Source: Globodera rostochiensis
Taxonomy: Eukaryota > Nematoda > Chromadorea > Rhabditida > Heteroderidae
Direction: 5' to 3'
Assembly (NCBI GenBank): GCA_018350325.1
Contig: JAEVLN010000004.1
Span: 4,259,668-4,323,667, forward strand
DNA: 64,000 nucleotides
Made by a program: the position numbers and the translations under genes. Of this stretch, positions 1-11,335 are shown piece after piece (the stretch's first letter is position 1; the number at the start of each line of letters is the position of its first letter). The notes beneath the pieces were generated by a model that worked only from the letters and a program-made list of their open reading frames with translations, was not told the DNA's origin and made no database searches.

Positions 1-221
1 AAGGGACGGCCGTTGGGGGCGGCAACGGCCGGAGATCGGCTGGCAGAAGGGGCCGAAGGGGCGACGATTGGGGCGGGAAGTTGGACAGGCGCAGCGGGGA
101 GGAGAGGCGGGACAGCGCTTAAAGTCCAATTGTTCTGCCGTTTGACCCCCCCCCCCCCCTCCTCCCTCCCCCTCCGGCTCCAATCGTTCCGTTCGACCCC
201 CCCTCCCGCTCCGGCGTTCTT

Positions 222-3200
222 TCACCCACCAAATTCTCTACCGGCGGCCCCTCCGCTGTTTTCGTTTGCGCCCCGCCGCTCGCCCTCCAGCGACGCCATC
301 CTTGCGACGTCTCCGCTGCGCTCTTTCTTCGTCCTGTAGCCGTTGTCCCGCGCGCCTCCGCAGGGCAACACCCTCTTCCACGAATTGAGCGTCTTCGGCG
401 ACAACATCCAGAGCCCCGAGGCCATCCCCGCGGTCAGTCCCATCGTCGCCCCCAGCACCTGCAGCATAACGTTTTTCCCGAAAATGTTCCCGTAAATTTG
501 ATAAATTGGCATTTGCCGTTCAATTAATTGCCTGCAGTTGCCCCGGTGGCTGTTCCGGCCGAACGCACTCTCCGGAGAAGGCGCCCCCACGCGATTTGCA
601 AGCGAAAGTGTGCGGAAACCATTGGATAAGCACTGACAGCTGGTGGAGATCGCACGCGGAGGCGACCAGAGCGGGCAGCACGTACAAAGTGGCGAAGAGG
701 CCCATCTTGAACATGAACTTCTCCAACTTGGACGTGTCCGTCCCCTGAAGGAACAACAGAAATTGCTTTTTTAGTGGTCAAATTCCCCTTCCCTCCTCTG
801 ACCCTCCGTCTGAAGCAATTTCGTTCCTTGCACATTGAAGAGAAGCCGGCGAGGATGAGGTACAGCCCGAGCAGCGTGGACACCGACCGGGGCACTATCC
901 AAAGCCACAAAAGCGCGTTTTGGTCCGCGTTTCCAACCGAACAAAGTCCGCTCAATTCGGAGGCGTCCAACCGGTGGGTCCAAAGGGCAAAAACGGCGAA
1001 AAGTGCTGGAACGGTCCAGGCGAACAAATGGAGCTGTACGGAACGCCGTCCGATGGCCTCCTCCGCCCACTTTCGGGTCGCCGACAAATACCTTAGAGTT
1101 GAGGGTTTTTATGGAAAATTCTATTTTCTGCTTTCAGTTAAGCTCTCTCGCTCTTTGCCGATCATAAAAGGCAATCAAATGTACACCAGTGTTAATTTCT
1201 GTTTTACCAATTGGGCCAAATTATCTCCGAAAGTCCGACTTGCCCATTTGTCTCAGATTTATTAGCTCTCCGACTCGGCTCTCTCAGATTCCCCCCCCCG
1301 TCCATTTTATTGGCCCAATGGACGGAGGAAATGCCTTTGCTTTACTTGCCAAGTAAAAGTGAGCGTCAGCCACCACATGGAGGCGGCCAGGGAGAAGTAA
1401 AAATGGAGCAGAAAGGAAAGCAAACACAGCGAAAGGGGCAAGGAACTGCTGGCGGAGGCGCTGGCGGCGCTGGGGCCGTCCAACAGCAAAAATTTGGGCC
1501 CTGCGGGCAATTGGGCGCAGGCAATCGCGTCGAAACCGAAAAGTGAACGGAGAAAGTGGGGCAGGGAGGAGAGCAGCGAACAGAAGGCCAAGAAACAGAC
1601 GGACCTGCGGGATTACAAATTCGTTGGGTGATCCGGAAGGGAATACGGTATTCGAGAGGAGGGACACTCTTCCGGTAGGAAAGTATGCGAGAGTACGGTA
1701 CTCGGGATGGACACGCATATTGATTGATTGATGCCCTCCGATGCGTCAGCATTCGTCCATATCCGCGATATATCCATCCGGATATATCGCGGATACTGAC
1801 TAATGCTCATGTCTGGTCCGGCACTTCCTTTGCAAAAGTCCCCCCCCCCCGGCGCTCACAGAGAAGCCAGAAGCCGACGGATTCCCCCCCCCCCAAATTC
1901 CATCGACCGCAATATTTCTTCTCCAATGGCCTCCCCCCCCCCCCCCCCCCTCACATTTGAATAGGAAATAAATCAAGCACTTAGAAGAAGGGAAGGAGGG
2001 AAAGTGTGCCCCTCGTCTTTTGGCGAATGCACTCTCAGAGAATGCCCCCGGGGGATCCTTCGGTACCTTTGAATCGGCGGAATTCCCTCATGGCCTTACC
2101 CCCCCCCCCCAATCAGTTGCCGCTTTTCCGTCGTAAATTTTGTCATTTAAATTTTGAAGGCAAATTTGAGACCTAAAGGGTTAAAGGACGCCAAAACATT
2201 CAACAATTTTACCATTTACTTTGTACACACCGCCCAAAGGGACTTTTTACGAGGCCCGGGGGGTTTTTTTGGGGGGGGGGGAATTTGGGGAGTGTAAAAG
2301 GGCCGTTTATTTTATGATTGTTTGTGAGGTGATAATCGGCCATACACAAACAATTTGTTTTTAGGGGCAATTTTGGGACTTTTATTTCAATTTGCCCATT
2401 TTTGTACACAAATTCGACATTTCTCTCCCTCTTTTTCAGAGTCCCCCCAAGCAAAAGTCCAATTTTGATCAGAATTTCGATCGATCACTTACCTTTCGGG
2501 AAAGGCAAATCGATAGCGATCAATGCCAAAGGAACAGACAGTGAAAGAGGCCACGCAAACGTTGAGAAAGGCACATATCATCAGCCAAAGACGCGCCTTC
2601 TCCTTTAGGTCCTAAAAGGGCCCGGACCAAATAATTTAATTAGAAACAATTAAATATTTTGACGACTTGCCTTTCTGAACATTGTGCTCTTCTCGCAGCG
2701 AAAGGCGCACTTCGCCTCCGGGTCGGCCGGGTCCAAGTCCACCAAATCCTGAGGACATTCCGGCACTTGTGCCCTTCGGCTATTGGCGGATGGCAAAGTG
2801 TCGGGCGGTCGTCGTTCGGGCGCGGTCGGCTCGGGGCGCATGCACAGCTCGGGAGGGACGGGGAAGCGGGAACAGTTGAGCACCGGGGGCCATGGGAAGT
2901 CGAACTCGTTGAAGATCTTGATGCAATCGCGCCGAACCTGTGAAGCATTGAATTATTAACCAATGAAAGGAATTGAAGGAAAAAGGCCAAATGAATAAAT
3001 GACCTCCTCGCAGACGGAACGGCACGAAGTGACTGCCTGCGGCAGCTGTTCGGGACACATTGGCGCGAACACCGAGCAGACAAAGAAAAGAATGTGCGGA
3101 GAGCATTTGGTGCGGATCAGCGGCTTGAAATGTTCCGTCTGCGATTGGAGCTGAACTCGGATGGACTGATCAAAAGGACGTTAGGGCGGGCGGGCACTTA

Positions 3201-3490
3201 CACTTTGGGGGTCCAATCCGTCGACGAAAGGATTTGGAAGGATTGTCCGGTTGTAGGGAATGTCACGGCATAGCGGGATGTCGATGGAACGGCAGACGGG
3301 AGCCTTAAGGGTAACAAAAATGCTTTCATTCAAACCCCCTCCCCCTCCCCCTCCCCCTCCCCCTGACCTTGACCCTTTCGAAGATGGATGCCTGGCGCTG
3401 GAGGGGCGCGTTGCCGAGTTGGGCAAGTTTGGGGAGGGCATGGGACGAAAGAAACAACGGCAAAAGCTGCAGAAGAGAGGATAGAAGCAT
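222..3490 (-). CDS. Frizzled-family Wnt receptor (8-exon model)
   Basis: Seven-pass Wnt receptor of the plasma membrane. Exons read from the minus strand: 3490-3368, 3303-3202, 3165-3004, 2937-2671, 2611-2493, 1604-1350, 1091-803, then 744 to the stop at 222. The start at 3490 gives a leucine-rich signal peptide (MLLSSLLQLLPLFLSSHA). The cysteine-rich Wnt-binding domain follows with all ten cysteines (IDIPLCRDIPYN, FFVCSVFAPMC, SCRSVCEE, LNCSRFP, ELCM). TM3 has SMWWLTLTFTW, the next exon WYLSATRKWAEEAI, then GTDTSKLEKFM, and the C-tail carries the Dishevelled-binding KTxxxW motif as KTLNSW. Two introns (2670-2612 and 1349-1092) need GC-AG boundaries to keep frame. The junction near 530-590, before TM7, is unclear: a 37-bp GT-AG intron or a GC-AG intron both keep frame. 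The family is certain; which of the four Frizzled subfamilies is not resolved. Confidence 0.93.
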
Positions 3491-3819
3491 TCGAATAGCC
3501 TATGACATTTAAATTTGCTTTAGTGAAAGCAAGAGAAAAGCCGAATTTGTTTGTGGCCACAGGGCAAATGGTGCGGGCGGAAAGGGAAAAAACCCCCCGG
3601 GGGAAGCCCTCTCCCGAGGGCGGAGTCCGCTGCCTTTTCGTGGCGGGGATTGTACATTTGGGGCGGCTGGACATGTGGAAGTAATTATCGAATAGGCGAA
3701 GACAGCTGTAAGCCATCTCCTGGGGGGTTAGAGGGGAAATATTTAAATAGAAAGTTTGACCAGGGAAATGGAAGGGGACAAAAATTACGGGACTTTTTAA
3801 CCATTCTTTGGACGAGAAG

Positions 3820-4296
3820 AGGAGGGAGAAGACGAAGGGGGGAGGAGGGGAAGGGGGAAAAGGAGGAGGGGGAGAAGGGGGGGGGGAGGGGAAGAGGGGG
3901 GGGAGGGGAGGAAGGAGGGCGAGAGGAGGGGAAGAGGGGGGGAAGGAGGAGGGGGGAGAAGAGGGAGGGAGGGGAGAAGAGGAGGGGGGGGACGAGGTGA
4001 GGGGGGAGGGGGAGGAGGGAGAAGAGGAGGGGGGGGGGGAAAGAGGGAGGGAGGGGAGAAGAGGAGGGGGGGAGGGGAAGAGGGGGGGAGGAATGGGAGG
4101 GAGGGGAAGAGGGGGGGGGGGGAGGGGAAGAGGAGGGGGGAGGGAAGAGGGAGGAGAGGAGGGGATGGTGGGGGGAGGAGGGGAGGGGGAGGAGGGGAGG
4201 GGGGAGGAGGGGAAGGGAGGGGGGGGGAGAGGGGGGGGGGGGAGGGGGAGGAGGGGAAGGGAGGGGGGGGGAGAGGGGGGGAGGGGGGAGGATCAA
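3820..4296. repeat. G-rich (GGGGA/GGAGG) low-complexity tract
   Basis: About 475 bp of almost pure purine on the plus strand (ggggagg, gaagagg and g-runs of 5-13), with hardly any C or T. It lies about 330 bp upstream of the Frizzled start, so on the Frizzled coding strand it is C/T-rich. Many closely spaced G-runs could form G-quadruplex or triplex structures. Long open frames here on both strands (poly-Gly/Glu/Arg or poly-Pro/Ser) come from composition and are not genes. Confidence 0.85.
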
Positions 4297-4800
4297 AAAG
4301 TGGATGGATAATACGTTACAAACCGATCAAATCTTCCGAAAGGAATGGATAATCTTCACATCAACAGCACGAGGCAAATGAATGCCTTTTGGGAGGGAAT
4401 CGTAATGAAAGTGCCGGAGGCGAATGGTGTGATCGTTGACCTTTGGCTGATCAGAATTCAGAGATTGGGAGGGATGGACAGTTATAGCAGCCGATGTTGC
4501 ATTTTTAAAATTGTGGTTCAGATGCATTCCAAACCCCCCCCCCCCCGGGGGTTGTGTAAGTTCATTTACTCAATTTTCAAATGGTTGCAAATTCCAAAAA
4601 CGTTGGTGCCCCAAATGAAAGCATCGCCAAGGCCGGCGCATTTTCGCACGGCACAAAAAATGCCTTTGAATGGAAGAAAAGGAAGGAAGGGATGCAAATG
4701 AGCAAGGGATGAACACATTCGACGGACGCATTCCTCCAAAATGCCACCATCTTAAAGAGGTTGACCATTTGAATTGTCGGAGGCTGCGTGATGCAAATTT

Positions 4801-5662
4801 AGAAAGTGATGAGAATGGGAGGATGATGATCGGAAGATGATGAGAATAGGAGGATGATGATCGGAAGATGATGAGAATAGGAGGATGATGATCGGAAGAT
4901 GATGAGAATGGGAGGATGATGATCGGAAGATGATGAGAATAGGAGGATGATGATCGGAAGATGATGAGAATGGGAGGATGATGATCGGAAGATGATGAGA
5001 ATAGGAGGATGATGATCGGAAGATGATGAGAATGGGAGGATGATGATGAGAATGGGAGGATGATGATCGGAAGATGATGAGAATAGGAGGATGATGATCG
5101 GAAGATGATGAGAATGGGAGGATGATGATCGGAAGATGATGAGAATAGGAGGATGATGATCGGAAGATGATGAGAATGGGAGGATGATGATCGGAAGATG
5201 ATGAGAATAGGAGGATGATGATCGGAAGATGATGAGAATGGGAGGATGATGATCGGAAGATGATGAGAATAGGAGGATGATGATCGGAAGATGATGAGAA
5301 TGGGAGGATGATGATCGGAAAATGATGAGAATGGGAGGATGATGATCGGAAGATGATGAGAATGGGAGGATGATGATCGGAAGATGATGAGAATGGGAGG
5401 ATGATGATCGGAAGATGATGAGAATGGGAGGATGATGATCGGAAGATGATGAGAATGGGAGGATGATGATCGGAAGATGATGAGAATGGGAGGATGATGA
5501 TCGGAAGATGATGAGAATGGGAGGATGATGATCGGAAGATGATGAGAATGGGAGGATGATGATCGGAAGATGATGAGAATGGGAGGATGATGATCGGAAG
5601 ATGATGAGAATAGGAGGATGATGATCGGAAGATGATGAGAATGGGAGGATGATGATCGGAAT
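4801..5662. repeat. 31-bp minisatellite, about 28 copies, with dimeric higher-order pattern
   Basis: Tandem unit of 31 bp (core gatcggaagatgatgagaat plus gggaggatgat). Copies differ mainly at one site, gaatggg versus gaatagg. From about 4860 to 5300 the two forms alternate, giving a 62-bp dimer. From 5310 to 5660 nearly all copies are the gaatggg form. One truncated unit lies at about 5035-5055. Because 31 is not a multiple of 3, open frames on the minus strand repeat every 31 codons (Ser/His/Pro/Ile-rich). They have no gene context and are not called as proteins. Confidence 0.95.
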
Positions 5663-6681
5663 GATTGGAAGATTGTGTGCTGTGTTAAGCCTGTCACCTT
5701 CTCCCTCCCTTACACAGCCCAAGAGACAAATGCACTTTTTTGTGTGGAATGAGAGGGGGGTGGGGAAAGGTGACGAGGAAAATTGGGGAAAAAGAGGCGA
5801 CGACAGAAAGGGACGGATGAATTGGTTAGTGGAAGTGACTGTGAAATGAGGGGGGGGGGGGTGTTGCTGGGTGGGGGGGAGTGTCGCCGGGGGGGGGAGT
5901 GTCGCCGGGGGGGGGGGGGGGAGTGTCGCCGGGGGGGGGGTGTCGCTGGGGGGGGGGGGAGTGTCGCCGGGGGGGCGCAACAATCAAGAATGAATGAATG
6001 AGATAAGGCGGGGGCGGGAGAGTTGGGTGGCTGGCTGATGGAGTTGTGGCCAAATGTGGGCATAAAGCTTCGCGGTGGTTTGCTTTAAAATTGCATATTT
6101 TGGGGTTTGTGCCTATTTTTTGCATATCGGTGCATATTTTGGCATTTTTGACCAAAAATTCAAGAAATGCACACCAAAACATTGATTTGCTGGCTGTTTT
6201 TGAACATTTTTCTTATTTTAGGAGACGAGTGGGGGGGGCAAAAGTGTTAAATGACCGCGCGAATTATGTGCTTATTGTCAAAATAAAGGGTAGGGAATGT
6301 GACGAGGGGGGGGGCGGGGGTTAAAGGTAACGAACCGATTGAATATTTGGGGAGGGGAAACGGAGGAGTGAGTGGACGTGGTGGAAGGGTTTGAGGGGGA
6401 GGAAAACACACAACGCCGAAGGCTGGGGGGCATCCCCCGAGGGTCCAGAATGAGAGAGACTCCCTCCCCCCCCCCCCCCGTCGCTGATGACCCCATTCGT
6501 TCTGCTCGGCGGATTCAGAAAAATCCATCCCAAACCTTCCCCAAAAATTGGCGAGACGAGAAAAGCGATGAGAATCGTTTCTTCAGCAGCAATTTTTGTT
6601 GTATAAATACAAATTCAATTTCCTTTTAATTAAAACGAAAAGAATGTTCTGATCACAGCAGCGGGGAAGCCTTCTCAACGA
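5663..6681. repeat. Intergenic stretch with G-run/gtgtcgccg repeats
   Basis: Between the minisatellite and the 3' end of Arl3. At about 5850-5975 a short motif (agtgtcgccg or tgtcgctg) recurs between runs of 8-14 G. At 6070-6180 there are several tgcatattttgg-like AT-rich repeats. No conserved coding sequence or RNA gene was recognised. Confidence 0.6.
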
Positions 6682-8398
6682 TCAGCTCGGCACCTGGCCG
6701 CCAGGCTTCGCACCGTTTTTGATGTTCTTTGAAATCCACTCCATCCCGTCCTGCCAATTAATCGAATTATCCTATCCATTAAAACACAAACTCAGCAAGT
6801 ACATAACAAAGTCTGCTGCAGCCACCCACCTTTATGCCTTCGCCCGTCAATGCCGAGCATGCCTGGATTTGCCACGACCTGTCCCGAATCTTCACTAATT
6901 GGAGTCCTGCGGCAATTTCGCTGGCTTTTGCCGCCGTCAACAAATCCTGAGACAATTCAAATGATTAATCGTCGATGCTCGCATTAATCAGCCATTCGTG
7001 ATCACTTGTTTGTTTGCGTAGATCAACACCTTAATGGGTCAGAATGACATGGCCACGGACTTTCCCACTCACAGGCACATTCTTCAGCTTCTCCTCCTCG
7101 AGCAGTTCGGATAGTTCCTGAAAGGTCGGTCCCTTGGCACTTTCTGCAAAATGCTAACCATTTTTTGTTACCATTGCCGTTTCGTCGAACCTTTTCCTGT
7201 CAGCGCTGTCGATCACATAAATGAGTACCTGACAAATGAAAGAGACTTTTGCATAAATGCGCAAGTGGTGGGGGGGGGGGACTTGAGAAGCAAAGTCCGA
7301 TGTTAGGGGGTTAAAAGGGGGGGGCAAAATGTCTTTTTCAAATTTTTGGAAATTTTGGTGCGAAGGGTTATAGGGGGGAGGTACCCGAGTGCGACGTGGA
7401 GGTCTGCTGCCCCCCCCCCCCCCCCCTCCCCCTCTTGCGCATGTATGGACTTTTGTACCGGATGAAAGAGCCATTTTTGTCCCAAAACCAAATTAAATGG
7501 CTTCAAGCAATTTTGGTCATTTGGGGCCGACAATTTCAGTTGGTCGGACGATTTACGACCGAAGGTTCACTCACGTCCGTGTTATCGAAATAATTCTTCC
7601 AATAGGGTCGGATCTTTCGCTGCCCCCCAATGTCCCAGACATTCAGCCGCACATCGTCCGCCATCACACTGAAATAATAATGAATTTGTGAGAGGGAAGA
7701 AATGGATTAATGGACCTTTTGATGTTGAAGCCTTGGGTTGGGCTGATGTGGGCCACTTCCTGGGACGGAAGGGAATGCTCAACCGGTGACCCCATCAATG
7801 CAACGAAAGCCCCCCACCCCCCACCCCTCACCCCCCACCCCCCTCCCCTCACCCCCTACCCCCCCCCCTCCCCTCACCCCCTACCCCTCACCCCCCACCT
7901 CTCACCCCTACCCCTCACCCCCCGCTACCCCTCTCCCCCCCCCACCCCTCACCCCCACCTCCCCTCCCCTCACCCCCTCCCCCCCCCCCCCCCTCCCCTC
8001 ACCCCCTACCCCTCACCCCCTACCCCTTACCCCCCACCTCTCACAGCCCCCCCCTCACCCCCCCACCTCTCCACCCCCTACCCCTCACCCCCTACCCCTC
8101 ACCCCACCTCACACCCCTACCCCTCACCCCCCGCTCACCCCCACCCTCCTCCCCCCTCCTCACCCCACGCCCTCACCCCCCTACCCCTCACACCCCCCAC
8201 CCCCCACCCTCCCCCCCCTCACCCACTCCCCACCCCGCACCCCTCACCCTCACCTTCCCCTCCCCCCCCCCTCACCCCCCGCCACCCCCTCCCCCCCCTC
8301 ACCCCCCGCTCACCCCCCCCCCTCACACCCCCTCTCACCCACCCTCCTCCCCCCACTCCTCACCCCCCCCTCACCACCCCTACCCCCCCCACCCCCCC

Positions 8399-8437
<39 letters not shown>

Positions 8438-8658
8438 CACCCCTCACCCCTCCCTCCCCCCCCCCCCTCCCCCCCCCTCACCCCCCGCTCACCCCCCTCC
8501 CCCCCCCTCACCCCCCTCACCCCCCCCCCCCCCCCTCACCCCCCGCTCACCTCGGAAGCCTTTTTCAAAATGGTCGTTTTGCCGGCATTGTCCAAACCCA
8601 ACAGCAAAATGCGCAGTTCACGCCCCTGCTGATGCTTAAACTTGCGAAGAATCCCCAT
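6682..8658 (-). CDS. arl-3: ADP-ribosylation factor-like protein 3 (Arl3)
   Basis: Small GTPase that releases lipidated cargo (via UNC119/PDE6D) into cilia. Eight exons, all phase-consistent: 8658-8551, 7759-7716, 7668-7575, 7228-7172, 7117-7073, 7029-7006, 6946-6830, 6750-6682, giving 185 aa (the family is about 182). Motifs: P-loop GLDNAGKT, switch [10 protein letters not shown], switch [19 protein letters not shown], specificity motif NKQD, and SAL near the C-terminus. The run [14 protein letters not shown] and the ending match Arl3 better than Arl2 or Arf. Exon 6 is a 24-bp microexon coding VLIYANKQ. Intron 1 is about 790 bp and almost entirely simple sequence (see 7790-8545). The short N-terminus ([14 protein letters not shown]) lacks a few residues present in human ARL3. 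Confidence 0.95.
7790..8545. repeat. CCCCTCACCC-type repeat filling Arl3 intron 1
   Basis: About 750 bp of C-rich repeat on the plus strand, built from variants of cccctcacccc with occasional ctac, cgct and long C-runs (including about 35 C near 8401-8436). On the Arl3 sense strand this reads as G-runs separated by GGTGAGGGG. The real exon-1 donor at 8550 (GAG|gtgagcgggg) has the same core, so the intron carries dozens of donor-like copies. The Pro/His/Ser-rich open frames across it are artefacts of composition. Confidence 0.92.
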
Positions 8659-9654
8659 CAAACCCTTGGAAACAAAAAATGATAAAGAAACTCAAAATAA
8701 ACGGAACCGACCATTTGCCACTTTCAACTCCAATAGGAAATCGCTAAAAGCATTGAGTGTGGGGACGGGCTAACTTTTGTGCCAATTCCGTCGTCGTCGC
8801 GGACGTTGCCATGGAAACGGAGGTACGCGACGCCGCTGCGTTTGTTTTGGAAGAATGCGTCCGGCCAAAGCCCCCATTTAAAAAACGGGACACGGGATGG
8901 GACACGACCGCTGCTGTTTATTTCGCAGGTACCAAAAGTCCATTTTGCAAAAAATTCAAAACTCGAAATGCGCAACAAAGCTGAAGGCCTCTGGTAAGAA
9001 GAATAAACAAGCAGCACATTAAAGGCGAAAACAATTAAAGAAGCAGCAGATCAGTCGGTAATGTTGCGTCGAGAGTTGAGACCGAGCGGAGTCGATTGGT
9101 TGGTTATATGATTTGGGTGCTTGGGACCTATGAGACATATTTTTTACTCCGAAAATACTTAAGAAGCCGCTCCCCTCCTGCAATTTTAATTTTGTTTTGT
9201 CATGTGTTTAAAATAAAACCGATCCGAAATGCCCGTGATCAAATGTTTAATTATGTATAATAATTATTCTGGCATTTTTAGTTAAGTAAAATCTCAAAAT
9301 AATTAACTTACAAATTAGTTATGGAAAAAATTGTGCTGACCTAAAACACTAATTCGTTTGCATTTGCGCATACACTGCCCAAAAAAACGACCCTAAAAGT
9401 TCAACACAACAGAAGGCACCTCGGGGTGCTATCAGTAAAAATTTTTAGTTTATAGTACAATTGACAAAATCAGTTCACAAAATGTATTAGCAGTTGGATA
9501 AACATCGACAGTAAAGCACATCAGACAAAAGTAAGATCGGATAGGGTTGATTGTGAGTGAAATGAACGAGTGATCGATCTTTTGTGAAGGGTGGGGGAAG
9601 ACCAATCAGTCAAACAGCCCAAGCAAGCACCATTCTCTCCACATTCCCTGCCAT
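8659..9654. other. Intergenic region upstream of arl-3, no gene recognised
   Basis: Roughly 1 kb between the Arl3 start and the 3' end of the capping-protein gene, both on the minus strand. The first 350 bp is moderately GC-rich and probably holds the Arl3 promoter and 5' leader. 9100-9500 is AT-rich. No conserved coding segment, tRNA or repeat family was identified. Confidence 0.5.
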
Positions 9655-11335
9655 TTACAGCTCTTCCTTGCTCGTCCTTTTGCCCGACACGGCCTTTTTT
9701 AGATCGTCCACTTAACAAAACCAAAAAATTGAATGAATTGAGGTTGGCTGGCTGTGAGGAGGTCAGCCCGTCTCAGCACCACCCAACCAATCAGTCGAAT
9801 TATGAATTTGATCAAACCCAACATTTTACACAAATTCACATTGGGGCAGTGGTGTGATGATGAGACGGGGAGACTCGGCGTGAGATTTTAAAAGTGAAAT
9901 AAATTGTGCAAATGTTAGTCAGCAGCGTACCCAATTCCTCTCGGTTCTTCAGTTCCGCGGTGCTCTCCACCGAGCGCAAATCTCCGACGATTTGGCGAGC
10001 CTTCCCAAAATACACCTCGTTCAAAGTTGCCCGCATTTTGCTCTCTTGATCCTTTTTAAAAGATTAAAAATACGCCGTTAAAACAAAGACCGACCTCAAT
10101 GAGTTTGCCAATGTTTGCCAAGTGCGGATTCTGATCAGTCACGGCGCAGTCGTGCTCCGTTTGGCGGGTCAGAGAGCCGCCAAGATCGATGGTGCCGGTA
10201 GTGCTCGGATTTTGCGTCTGCAGCCAAAGCATCACCGTGCTGGTCAACTTGTACTTTGCAAACTTTGAAGCCTTCAAATCAAAAAATAAAGAAGAATCGT
10301 AAATTCAATGTTCTCACCTTGGCCTTCTCATTAACCTCAAGCACGTGGATGGAGTCCCAACATCCCCTGACGTCCTGCTTACCCGACACGGAACCATCCG
10401 TCTTCTTCTTGAGCAGCACAACACCCGCAAATCCATTGTCAATGTCCCACAAATAAACACTCGACACGCCACCCTCAAAATACCTGCCGGAGAATTTTAC
10501 ATTTACTGTACAACCCTCTCAATAAAACGCACATATCTCGATACGCCTCAAAAGCGGCGTTCACTTCGATCTCCAATTTCCGAATGGTGTCAGAGGGAGA
10601 AACCCCATCCTCAATCGGAGGCTCGTAGGTGTTAGTCCAAGGCGATCTGAATGGGGCGGGGGTCTCCAACCAGTCAAACTCTATTAAGACCTGTAGCTGT
10701 CTCCATCTCGGTTGTAATCTTAAAGTTTGATCAACTCGAATTTTAAATTAACACTTACCGCAGAGCAAGTACTCTCGTCCTGTAGCCTTATCTAAATGAA
10801 TAAAAAATAAGCAAAAGCTAAAATTGTTATTGAACTCATAACAATTTCTGAATGTGAATATTCCAGTGCTGAAACTTCTAATGTCGCCGACCTTTCGCTA
10901 CTTTGAGCGGCTGATCAATGGCCGTGAGCAGAGATTCGCAAAGGTCGGGCGCAAGAGCGACCAAATCTGTCAAATTCTTTTCGCAATTCTGTGGCGGCAA
11001 CCGACGCATCAAATCCAGGCTGGAGTCCAGACGCAATTCGCTACTCTAAGAGTTAGGTTTTCGAAATTTCAGGTGGAAATTACTATATAATCAGGGTGGC
11101 CATTGAAAATTTTCTTTAAAAAATAGGGATTTGTTAAGAAAATTGGTCCAAAAATCAAATTTATTTTACCAAAAAAATGTTTCCTAACAAAAGTCGATCT
11201 TTTAGGCATTTTTCCGGCTTTTATTTTCAAAAATGCCAAAAAGGACTATTTTTCTAATTTAAGCCAATAAAGCTGAAACCAGTAAATTTCTTTAAAACGA
11301 ATGGCCACCCTGATTAAAATATAGAAAGTTACCAT
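9655..11335 (-). CDS. cap-2: F-actin-capping protein subunit beta (CapZ beta)
   Basis: Caps barbed ends of actin filaments as a heterodimer with the alpha subunit. Nine exons: 11335-11333, 11045-10892, 10791-10759, 10718-10691, 10646-10533, 10483-10318, 10271-10095, 10051-9931, 9710-9655. They sum to 283 aa (the family is about 272-277). Recognisable runs: [97 protein letters not shown]. The first coding exon is inferred: an ATG directly abuts a gtaact donor at 11332 and joins in phase to AGTAGCGAA. Exons of 28 and 33 bp are very short. The first intron contains a TIR element (11090-11314). Confidence 0.93.
11090..11314. mobile_element. MITE with ATCAGGGTGGCCATT terminal inverted repeats
   Basis: A 225-bp element inside the first intron of cap-2. 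The left end is ATCAGGGTGGCCATTG at 11090; the right end is its inverse, AATGGCCACCCTGAT, ending at 11314. Similarity continues inward (tttctttaaa on both sides). TA lies immediately outside both ends (11088-11089 and 11315-11316), as expected for a TA target-site duplication of the Tc1/mariner type. It has no coding capacity and is AT-rich inside. Confidence 0.8.

Noticed and set aside
522..533. A seventh GC-AG intron in Frizzled (CTGCAG|gcaatt)
   Set aside because: A 37-bp GT-AG alternative also keeps frame and preserves the residues before TM7, so GC use is not forced here.
3685..4311. Long Gly/Glu/Arg and Pro/Ser open frames
   Set aside because: They span a pure purine/pyrimidine tract and are open in several frames, which is a compositional artefact.
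4801..5662. CRISPR-like array
   Set aside because: Units are contiguous 31-mers without unique spacers, and the genome is eukaryotic.
4570..5983. 375-394 aa Ser/His/Pro/Ile-rich minus-strand open frames
   Set aside because: Generated by the 31-bp tandem repeat (31-codon periodicity), open in two frames at once, with no start context or splice evidence.
7710..8682. About 300 aa proline-rich plus-strand frames
   Set aside because: They cover the C-rich repeat in Arl3 intron 1 and run antisense through its first exon.
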